The notes under the pieces were generated by a model. That model saw only the letters and a program-made list of their open reading frames with translations. It was not told the DNA's origin and made no database searches. From Mastigamoeba balamuthi (Eukaryota; Evosea; Mastigamoebida; Mastigamoebidae), in the NCBI GenBank assembly GCA_902651635.1, contig CACRSC010000068.1:471390-535389 (forward strand): DNA of 64,000 nt, written 5' to 3'. Every line of letters starts with the position of its first letter. The stretch's first letter is position 1. Both the position numbers and the translations under genes were made by a program. Positions 54,826-64,000 of the stretch are shown here, piece by piece.

Positions 54826-55684
54826 TTACTTCTTGCTCTTCTTCTTCTCGATCCTGCGCGAGTAGAACTCGAGCTCCTCGCCCTCGAGGACGTAGCCGTC
54901 GACGCGGCCGACCTGGCCCGGCCGGCTGGTGATCTTGGCGAGGACCTTGCCCGACGCGAACTGCTCGGCGAGGGCAGACTCGAGCTGGTGGCCCCTCAGC
55001 CTGCGCGCGCGCTTCTGGAGCACGGCGGTGCTGGGCTTCTTCTCCTCAGCGGCGGGGGCGGCGGCCGCGGCGCCGGCGGCGGCGGGGGTCGCGGGCTTCT
55101 CGTCCTTCTTGGGGGCGGCAGCGGCGGGGGCGGCGCCCTTCTTGACGCTCAGGTCAACGCCGTAGCGCTGGAGGTACCACTGGCGTAAGGGGGCGGCGTC
55201 GACGACGACGATCGAGCCCTTGACGAGCGTGTTGGTGCGGACGAGCTCGTTGTTCGACGCGTTGTAGACGACGTTGATCAGGCGCGTCTTGCAGGCCGTC
55301 GCCTCGGTGGCCCACGCGAAGTTGCCGGTCTCCAGGCGCAGCGCGCGGTGCTTCATGATGGCGTAGCGGCAGCGCACCAGGTGGATGCGCCTGCCCCCCA
55401 GCTTCGTCATCGCCGGCTGGCGGCCCAGCTCGAACTTCCTGCGCCCCACCCGCCGCTGCTCAGCCGCTGGCCGTGGAGGTGGTGGTGGAGGGGGGGACTG
55501 TTGCGGTGCGGGGGAGGGGAGACAACACACCGCTTCTTGCGCAGGTTGACGGGGCGGCCGCCAGACTTGGTGCGCTTGTGCTGCGAGTCGCGCGAGATGC
55601 CTGTGCGAGCGGCATGTCGTTAGGAGGCGCCCGCGCGCAGGAGAGGGGGGAGGAGGAGGAGGCAGGGGTCGGCGACGCACTCAT
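54826..55684 (-). CDS. RPS8: 40S ribosomal protein eS8
   Basis: Three exons, 55684-55681, 55600-55531 and 55438-54826, give 228 aa. The first coding exon is only four bases (ATG plus A), so the first intron follows the start codon directly, a common layout in ribosomal protein genes. Hallmarks: [61 protein letters not shown] and [12 protein letters not shown] stretch of about 45 residues rich in Ala, Pro and Lys (about 137-180) replaces the shorter insert of other eukaryotes. It is an essential small-subunit protein that binds 18S rRNA. High GC3 matches high expression. Confidence 0.95.
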
Positions 55685-55898
55685 TCTCTTCGGGCCCTCG
55701 GAGGAAGAAAACGAAAAGGGGGCAAAGGACCTAAGAAAAAAGAGGGGGAGGCAGAAAAAAACAGGGCAGCGCGCAGGCGAAAACCCCCAAGACGTCAGCC
55801 GTTGACGCCATCACCACGTCAACAGCGCCGAATTCCGTGCCCCCCGGCGCGCCAAGGGTCGCGCTCGCCGCGTCCTGTCCCCAGAGACGCAGTATCCA

Positions 55899-58111
55899 AT
55901 GACGCTCCATCGCGCGATCCTCGTAGCCGCGGCGCTTCTCGCGGCTGCGGCCTGGGCGGCCGAGAGGGCTGCGCCCGACCACCCCGCCGCCGCGTCCACC
56001 TGGGCCGTCGAGGCGGCGCTGGGCCCCGCGGGGGCCTACAGCGAGCGCCTCGCCGTGTCTGCGCCCGCCAAGCCGTCCAAGCGCGCGCGGACCGTCGACG
56101 GCGCCGCCCAGGGGACTCTCGCGGCGGCGGACCTCCAGCGCGCCGCCCAGGAGGGCTCCTTCTACTCGCTGCGCGTGCCCCAGACGCAGCTGCTCGCCTC
56201 CGTGCCCGCTGTCAGTCCCAANNNNNNNNNNNNNNNNNNNNNNNNNNNNNNNNNNNNNNNNNNNNNNNNNNNNNNNNNNNNNNNNNNNNNNNNNNNNNNN
56301 NNNNNNNNNNNNNNNNNNNNNNNNNNNNNNNNNNNNNNNNNNNNNNNNNNNNNNNNNNNNNNNNNNNNNNNNNNNNNNNNNNNNNNNNNNNNNNNNNNNN
56401 NNNNNNNNNNNNNNNNNNNNNNNNNNNNNNNNNNNNNNNNNNNNNNNNNNNNNNNNNNNNNNNNNNNNNNNNNNNNNNNNNNNNNNNNNNNNNNNNNNNN
56501 NNNNNNNNNNNNNNNNNNNNNNNNNNNNNNNNNNNNNNNNNNNNNNNNNNNNNNNNNNNNNNNNNNNNNNNNNNNNNNNNNNNNNNNNNNNNNNNNNNNN
56601 NNNNNNNNNNNNNNNNNNNNNNNNNNNNNNNNNNNNNNNNNNNNNNNNNNNNNNNNNNNNNNNNNNNNNNNNNNNNNNNNNNNNNNNNNNNNNNNNNNNN
56701 NNNNNNNNNNNNNNNNNNNNNNNNNNNNNNNNNNNNNNNNNNNNNNNNNNNNNNNNNNNNNNNNNNNNNNNNNNNNNNNNNNNNNNNNNNNNNNNNNNNN
56801 NNNNNNNNNNNNNNNNNNNNNNNNNNNNNNNNNNNNNNNNNNNNNNNNNNNNNNNNNNNNNNNNNNNNNNNNNNNNNNNNNNNNNNNNNNNNNNNNNNNN
56901 NNNNNNNNNNNNNNNNNNNNNNNNNNNNNNNNNNNNNNNNNNNNNNNNNNNNNNNNNNNNNNNNNNNNNNNNNNNNNNNNNNNNNNNNNNNNNNNNNNNN
57001 NNNNNNNNNNNNNNNNNNNNNNNNNNNNNNNNNNNNNNNNNNNNNNNNNNNNNNNNNNNNNNNNNNNNNNNNNNNNNNNNNNNNNNNNNNNNNNNNNNNN
57101 NNNNNNNNNNNNNNNNNNNNNNNNNNNNNNNNNNNNNNNNNNNNNTGGGCCGTCGAGGCGGCGCTGGGCCCCGCGGGGGCCTACAGCGAGCGCCTCGCCG
57201 TGTCTGCGCCCGCCAAGCCGTCCAAGCGCGCGCGGACCGTCGACGGCGCCGCCCAGGGGACTCTCGCGGCGGCGGACCTCCAGCGCGCCGCCCAGGAGGG
57301 CTCCTTCTACTCGCTGCGCGTGCCCCAGACGCAGCTGCTCGCCTCCGTGCCCGCTGTCAGTCCCAACACAGCAGACCGCCCGCCTTCCATCCCCTTACAG
57401 AAACAAACCAACTCAAACACACCCCCACACAATTGATTTGCCGCAGTGCCTGCTTCTCGGTAGCGCGGCGGAGAACGCGGGCGTCGTGCGCGACAGGATC
57501 GTGCTGCAGATGGGGCCGTGAGTCTACGCCCCCCCCCCCCCCCACCCTGGCTGGCTGCGGCTCACGCAGTGCACTGTGTGTCGCACCCCTGCAGGAACGG
57601 CCCCGTGGCGATCGACTACACGGTGCAAGGCAGGTGCGCTGAGGCCGGCGACAAGGCCACCGGCACCATCCGGTTCGAGACCGAGGTCGTCTTCTCGCAC
57701 GGCACCGAGAGCATGAGGCACGCAGCCTTGCCGCAGCCTGCCACAACACTCCCGGGTCCCCTATTAACTAGCACTGGCCAACAACTCCCGCCAAAAGGCT
57801 CCCTGCGGCCGCGGAGCAGAGGCACAAGGCCACCAGGAACGCGGGCAAGGCCGGCGACAAGGCCAAGGGCGACGAGCAGCCCCAGAAGAGCGGGCTGGCA
57901 GCCCTTTTCCAGAAATACGTGAGCGCGACCGACCCCCAATCGATCAATCGATTGCCTGATCTCCAGACATCTCACCGAGCGCGGGGGTGTCCAGTGGTGG
58001 GCGATCCTCCCCGGAGCCATCATCCTGCTCATGAACGCCTTCCTGGCGCCCGCCGAGGAGGAGCAGGGCCAGGGTCAGGGCCAGGGCCAGAGAGGACAGC
58101 GCCGCCAGTGA
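55899..58111 (+). CDS. EMC10: ER membrane protein complex subunit 10 (model spans an assembly gap)
   Basis: Exon 1 starts at 55899 (signal peptide ILVAAALLAAAAWA) and reaches a gap of Ns; its second half is repeated after the gap and ends at 57355. Further exons are 57447-57517, 57595-57717, 57822-57918 and 57980-58111. Conserved EMC10 features are AAQEGSFYSLRVPQ, a Cys at the start of exon 2 (SVPACLLLGSA), a beta-sandwich middle and a C-terminal TM helix (AILPGAIILLMNAF) after a charged linker, ending in a Gly/Gln tail. EMC10 is the lumenal subunit of the complex that inserts tail-anchored and multipass proteins. The intron after 57717 seems to have a GC donor (AG|GCACGC). If the gap is artificial, exon 1 is simply continuous. 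Confidence 0.82.
56001..57366. other. Assembly gap (924 Ns, 56222-57145) with duplicated flanks
   Basis: The 221 bp before the gap (56001-56221) and the 221 bp after it (57146-57366) appear identical base for base, both beginning TGGGCCGTCG and ending CAGTCCCAA. This is the mark of two overlapping contig ends scaffolded apart, so the Ns and one copy are probably artefacts. Confidence 0.85.
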
Positions 58112-58337
58112 GGCCTTACATTTTCTTGGGCAGGAAAAAACATATCGCCCACATCCACCCTTACGGTCCCGTTCGCCTCGAACAATGCGACTGGGGGCTG
58201 GCAACCGCTACCCGGACCGCAATGGCACCGCAGTGCTATTCGAGGGCAAACCACCCGATTTCTCCCGCTCCTGAAGAGGAAATCACAACGCTCTATTTTT
58301 GCGAGCACGGCGACACGCATCTCGGATAACGTTTTGA

Positions 58338-60566
58338 ATGCCCTCGGACAGCCGCCCCGCGCACGCAGCCAGGGCTGGCGTGCTCTTCGCTCTCCTCGTG
58401 CTGTTCTCGTGGGTCCTCTTCGTGGGCTGGGGCATCGACTACTCGGTCACGCGGGCGACGCGTGCCGGAATGCGCAGGAACCAACTCACATTCGTGCCGC
58501 CACGCCGTCGATCGCCATCGGCACCGCGCCTCCTCACAGCGGCTGCTCTCGACCACCGTGCAGGTCAAGGACAGTCTGTGGGAGATCGCGCCTGTGCTCG
58601 TTCTCGCGACAACGATCGACGGACTTCTGTGGACGAATCCCAGGTGCGCTCCGCTGTCACCCGCGTGTGGGCATCCCGAGCTGCTCTCATCCATTCACGG
58701 CTTTTCCGCAGGCAGCTGAAGCTGACTCTGTACCGCACGAGGGATCGCGTTGTTCTCGCGTGCATCACAGTGCGTTCATAGCTCCCGAACACTGGGACGC
58801 GCACTGAGAGCACGGGCGCAGGTCGCGCACCTGGTTGCCACGGTGGGGCTGTGCGCCATCAGGGACTTCGACGTCGGCGGGCAGTCGAAGCCCGGATGCT
58901 GGTCCAACATGGTCTCGTCGATTAACACTGAGGTGGTGCGGCCTGTGCTCTTTCTGTGGTTCTTCGCGAGGATCCTCTGCCGTGCACAGCCCTTCTGTGA
59001 CGAGCGCTCGCATATGCGGCGCGCGTGGATGCTGATCAGACGACCGGGAACATGGATGGGCGTCATGTCCCTCATCTTGCAGGCAACCGTGGCCGCCCTT
59101 GGTATCCATGCCTAGACGAATGCCAGCTCTAACGGACTCTGATAGACTTCCTCGCGGCAGCGGCCATCATACCGGACTTCCTCAGGGCGGTTCTTTTCGT
59201 CTTCGTCGTACCCACTCTCGTCCTTGTTTTGCGGGATGCGAGGAAGGAGATCGAATACAGTTTCGGATACTTCATCATGTTCATCAACGCGTACAGGACG
59301 CACTCGCTGGTCCAGCCCATCATCGACTCCGTGCTGTCGATCGGTGGTGCCGTGTTCCAATGGTGGTTTGTGGTTCAGATGCTGTTGATGCTCCTCCTGT
59401 ACCTTTGCGTGAAGCTCCTCCTGGTCATCTCACAGAGTAAGACCCACGGCCCCTTCATCTGTTCGAAGGAGTTCACACATCACAGGAATGGGTGTGGGCG
59501 ACTACGGGGTTTGCTACAAGTACTCAACTGTTCTTATGATATACAAACAGTATGCCTGGCTGCTGTTGTATCTCATTTCTTCCTATCCCGGAGCATCATT
59601 CTATGTCCTGTTGACCCTACAATGCGTGCTGTCCTTATTGCAACAAACCGGACTGGGCACGGTGATCCTCAGGGGCTTCGTCAATCGCCTTCCATCACAT
59701 CCAAAAGAGGTTTGCCTGATGTGATCGAACTTGGTGACTGATTCCAGACCCAGCTGTTTCTGCCAATGCTGGTACCTGAATCGTCCCATGAGGACCTGGT
59801 GAGAAGGATGATCGGATCGGTACACACTTTACTGTCCATTCTGGGAACCTTCGGGTTCATCTGGGTACGGATGACTGAGAGCCACAGCAATTCACCTAAG
59901 CAACTGGACAGATGTACGTACTCGATGGATCATCACAAGGTACGTGTATGCTAGTAATGATATCGTGCTTCCCGGATTACATGCGAGATGACACAAGTGA
60001 TTCCTATGTGATGTCCTCCAACGATGTGAAATTGATGAGCCGAACGAACTTCTATAAGATGGTGCTATCAGTGTTCTGGTTTAACTTCGCCACTGCTTTA
60101 AGCTCATTGGTTTTCGTACGAAATGCGAATTCTCCAGGCCCCCTAATATCTCCTCTAGAACTATGCAACGTTCGGAAAATACTTGAACCGAATTTCTCCA
60201 CGAGAGAATGAAGAGCCAGAGCAGATATCACCACATGACCTGCTGGGCCTTTCTACCACCGAGACACTGGAGGCACCAAATATTTCCAGCGTGGCCCCAC
60301 GACACTCCTTTCTTGCACAGAAGGAGCAGAGCAACAGCACAATTCTCGTGATGCCAACCAAGTCGATTATACAGCCCAGGCTCGAGGTGAACGTTATGAC
60401 TACTGGGGAGATGCCACGAGTAAGGACAAGGTTGGACCTTCTGAACTTCTTTGGGTGGTACTTCTCAGCTGGGTTCGTAGTCCTCCTAACAGCTCTACTG
60501 ATGTCCGTAACCGCTGTTATTGATCTTGCTGTTATTGTAACACCAAATATCAAAGGCGATCTGTAA
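58338..60566 (+). CDS. Multi-pass membrane protein of unknown family
   Basis: Nine exons, 58338-58445, 58540-58643, 58712-58769, 58822-59101, 59146-59436, 59486-59709, 59748-59917, 59998-60115 and 60159-60566, stay in phase and give 586 aa. About nine or ten hydrophobic helices can be seen, for example AGVLFALLVLFSWVLFVGW, EIAPVLVLATTIDGLLW, RAVLFVFVVPTLVLVL, WFVVQMLLMLLLYLCV and WLLLYLISSYPGASFYVLL, with a last helix near the C-terminus (VVLLTALLMSVTAVIDLAV). The long loop before it is Ser/Glu/Pro-rich and probably cytosolic. I do not recognise the family; a protist seven-TM receptor relative is possible but no RGS or PIP-kinase tail is present. GC content falls from exon 6 onward. The first donor (58445) is the weakest call. 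Confidence 0.65.
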
Positions 60567-62095
60567 TTGATGAAAGCGAAATCTCAATAACAATTGCGAT
60601 TCGGCATTTACAACTACCATATGCATGATGACCAGTAGGTTGAACAATGATCTTTTCTTTACTAAAAGAGAAAATTCTTGGTTAAAATTCAAGCCCAACA
60701 GAATTAATCACTGAAAGCAATCTAATTGTTTAGTTTGGCATTCTGCTTTTTTGTTCAATAATCTATAGCATAATGAATAAACTATTGATTAATAACAATA
60801 TCACTGTCGAAAGCAGGCAGATGATATGAATAAACTGTTGCTTCATTGCATCAAAATATGCCTTCTGACCATGATTCAGTATGAATAGAATTTTTATCCC
60901 CTTCTGATGAAAGTGCTTTCAAACCAAAAAGGAAGATTGTACCATTGTCCGGTTTTTGAACTGAGCTGCACAAACATCACTAAATCAGATAGTATACTTA
61001 CATTTCTGTTAGGCAAATGGCTTCAAACAATACAGATGACTATCAATTGGAATTCCTTTTCCAAGCACAAAACCCAGGTATGAGAATGAAACTAAGACTT
61101 TTCATTCTCAGTCATTGATCAATTTTCAACAGCAATACTATCTGAATTCTATAGTAGATTCCAATGTACAATCATGACTTTCATTATAACCTGGAGTTAC
61201 TTGAGTGAAGTCACAGATAACAAGAGTAATATCAGTGTTTTCCTTTAAATATGTTGATTGTACAATTACATGGACAATACTCATCCAATTCCTAAAGTTA
61301 GTATCTTGAGATTCAAATGAAATTCAACTTTTCTGCGATACGTCATCTAATTTTTAAGTTCTAAAAGATGTTAACACCTGAGACAATGATCAGGAATCTG
61401 CTTATAGAAACACAGTTGTATTCTGTAACAACTTCAATCTAAGGGATTCTGATAGAGAATTAATTTCTAAGCAGAATAACTCTATTATCTCTCTAAAGTG
61501 AATGAAACACTGCTAATACAATAATGTCTGAGTTCCTTTGAACTTGGCCTGTGAATTCCACAAAATGATTCTGTGCAGCAGGGAATTTCTTATTTATAAA
61601 TACTGAGTAAGTTCTACTTGCTGTAAAATCGAGACTCTTGTATTACTTCTTTTGAGCACAGTACTTAAAGAGTTGAACCATGCTTATGTTTTAGTATAAG
61701 TAATTGCTGAATCTGATAGTGACATGAATGTTCTAGCATCCTTTTAAGACGGATCTTGTCACAATCAGTAATACAATTGATTGGCAATAGAGACTATTCT
61801 GCAATAGTCATCCTTCTTCTTATGGGTTTAATTAATTTTACACATTTAAGAAGTTATATAAGAGTCTCTTATTCCAAAAGGTATACATTTAAACTGTATT
61901 GAACATAATAATCTGCATACTAAAACAGCCAAAAGTGGCTCAGACTGGAAAGAAGCCTTAGAGATTACTCAAATGGTATACAGTCAGTACCATCAAGAAC
62001 AATAATACGGACCTGATCATTAAACTAATACATAGTGATTCATGTGAAGCAACACCATTTCACGATTAAGGGCAGGCGTTCTTGGATGGCAGAGA
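60567..62095. other. AT-rich intergenic DNA, no gene
   Basis: About 1.5 kb with far lower GC than the gene-rich parts, no frame above 60 codons, scattered A/T runs and no clear tandem repeat. It is continuous in composition with the transposase relic that follows. Confidence 0.6.
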
Positions 62096-62402
62096 GGAGC
62101 CACCATGTTTCTTGCTAATTCATGTCTGAAGCTAAGCTCTGCCAGATCTTCAGGTGTGACGAACCCCCTTGTACAGGCCACAAATGTCCATGGGAATGCC
62201 CTGATTGTTGACTTTCATCTGGATCTTAACCATGGGCCCCTTGAACTTGCTGTTGTAGAATAAGTTCTGCATGTGGCCGGGCCGTGAGATGTTAATGGCC
62301 TTAACACTAACGGGCCTGCAAATTGAATAAATCCAGGGTGAAGGAAGCCTGTTTGTCACAGAAGTTCAGGCATTCCAGAAATTCTGTTCATTTTCACATA
62401 TT
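62096..62402 (-). mobile_element. Relic of a Harbinger-like transposase
   Basis: The minus strand encodes a decayed relative of the transposase at 41.7-42.4 kb: NRLPSPW, SVKAINISRPG, FYNSKFKGPMVKIQMKVNNQ and GLYKGVRH correspond piece by piece, and the non-coding flank AGGGTGAAGGAAGCCTGTT is shared too. The first catalytic Asp is replaced (SVKA for DVKA), and the rest of the DDE domain and the terminal repeats are missing. It is an old, immobile fragment of the same or a sister family. Confidence 0.8.
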
Positions 62403-63362
62403 TCGAAAATTCCCAACCAGATGGTTGCATTTGAAAAATGAGAAATGAATTGATAACGAATTACAATATAATTATCATACTGACAACAGATATTGACCTC
62501 AAGGGGGATGTTCAGCTTTTTCTGCTTCCTGACATGCAAATGCCTTCTCTGAATTCCTCTAACAGAAACACAATTGCACATTCTTAGTGTGATCCATGCA
62601 CTTATGAAGGACCGAGCAATTCGGACCTATGTGCACTTTAACTATAATGAAAAGAGAATAGAACTACTTACCTACTGATACCTGATGAGTTCAATTAAAC
62701 TGAAGGATCATCTTCATGAAATGGGTACAGACAGTGCAATTTAGTTATCTGATTACTTAACAAAACCACAGAATGAATGAAGTTTTAGAGTTGCAGTACT
62801 GAAAAGAGCTTTATACACACAGTCACATGCTTCGAGGATTACAGAAGGGCTTAATAACACAGTTTACCCTCAGAAACAGAATAGGTGAAGACATATCTCA
62901 ATGAAAAACTGAAGAGGTATACAACTGAATTTGAGTGGATAGGTTTATATCTCGAGGCTCAACCCCTGTGTTGGCACAGAGGAAGAACACAGTCATTTTT
63001 CTGATGTCATAGAGTGGGTCTCTATGGAAAGATATCTGAAATCAAGCGATCAGAGTGACCCGTTCAACTTGCTGACTCCTACTACTATGACCACAGGGGC
63101 AGAAAGTAGAACTAGTTTCATGAATTTGTAATTGCTCCACATCAGCTGAAGAAGAAATTCTGCAGTGCATATCATCTTTGGATCCAGCTCCATTTTCGAT
63201 TGCCTTCCTTGAGTCTCGGGCCGGTGTGCTCCACTTCTTACTCTACTTCAATGCCTGCATCATCATGATCATTTCCCTCCATCTCAGATCTCATGATGAT
63301 GTTTGGCAGAAAATGCGCGGGCACTGCCACGCTGACACTATTGGGAAATGGAGTCTGATTCA
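62403..63362. other. AT-rich intergenic DNA, no supported gene
   Basis: Only one small plus frame (63178-63366) is open, without recognisable features and running into the 3' end of the phosphatase gene. No repeat or RNA is evident. Confidence 0.55.
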
Positions 63363-63999
<637 letters not shown>

Positions 64000-64000
64000 T

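Noticed and set aside
55802-57521. Long open frames running through the N gap
   Set aside because: They depend on undetermined bases and on the duplicated contig end, so they are not evidence of a gene.

Overview
Nuclear DNA of a gene-dense, GC-rich eukaryotic microbe. Genes sit on both strands with short spacers and are cut by many small GT-AG introns (mostly 35-150 nt). The set includes ribosomal protein eS8, RPA1, VPS13, EMC10, an ER Hsp110/GRP170 chaperone, a PIAS-type SUMO ligase and a nuclear tRNA. A free-living protist, perhaps amoeba-like, fits the six-TM phosphodiesterases and the PH/LRR, LIM/EF-hand and DEP proteins. The species cannot be named from sequence alone.

Layout. 0-5 kb: a coiled-coil fragment, a secreted IPT/TIG protein and a CARMIL-like PH+LRR protein, all on the minus strand. 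5-10 kb: two tandem membrane-bound cyclic-nucleotide phosphodiesterases with identical seven-exon structure. 10-16 kb: GRP170-like chaperone and RPA1. 16.5-22 kb: two ornithine aminotransferase genes as a tail-to-tail inverted duplication with a MITE-like palindrome in the spacer. 22.9-36 kb: an inverted pseudogene scrap of VPS13, then a complete 28-exon VPS13 gene (3,363 aa by my splice model) carrying unusual DEP and fascin-like beta-trefoil modules. 36-41 kb: a secreted protein with two glycoside-hydrolase-like repeats, the first containing a small inverted segment. 41.3-43.6 kb: a DNA transposon with 21-bp terminal inverted repeats, a 3-bp target duplication and two genes. 44-51.5 kb: ankyrin-like, LIM/EF-hand, small PH and PIAS-like genes. 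51.8 kb: tRNA-Thr. 52.6-60.6 kb: MFSD1-like transporter, eS8, EMC10 (around an assembly gap flanked by a duplicated contig end) and a multi-pass membrane protein. 60.6-63.3 kb: AT-rich DNA with a transposase relic. 63.4-64 kb: an MDP-1-type HAD phosphatase.

Base composition swings from strongly GC-rich to AT-rich at about 38-44 kb and 59.4-63.3 kb, even inside single genes. Introns share a CTGAC/CTGAY branch-like signal shortly before the acceptor and a GTRCGY-like donor. Two introns (VPS13, EMC10) are best read as GC-AG. Three introns in unrelated genes share a near-identical 16-17 bp sequence, the best candidate here for something undescribed. Exon models were hand-built by reading-frame and phase consistency and have no transcript support.
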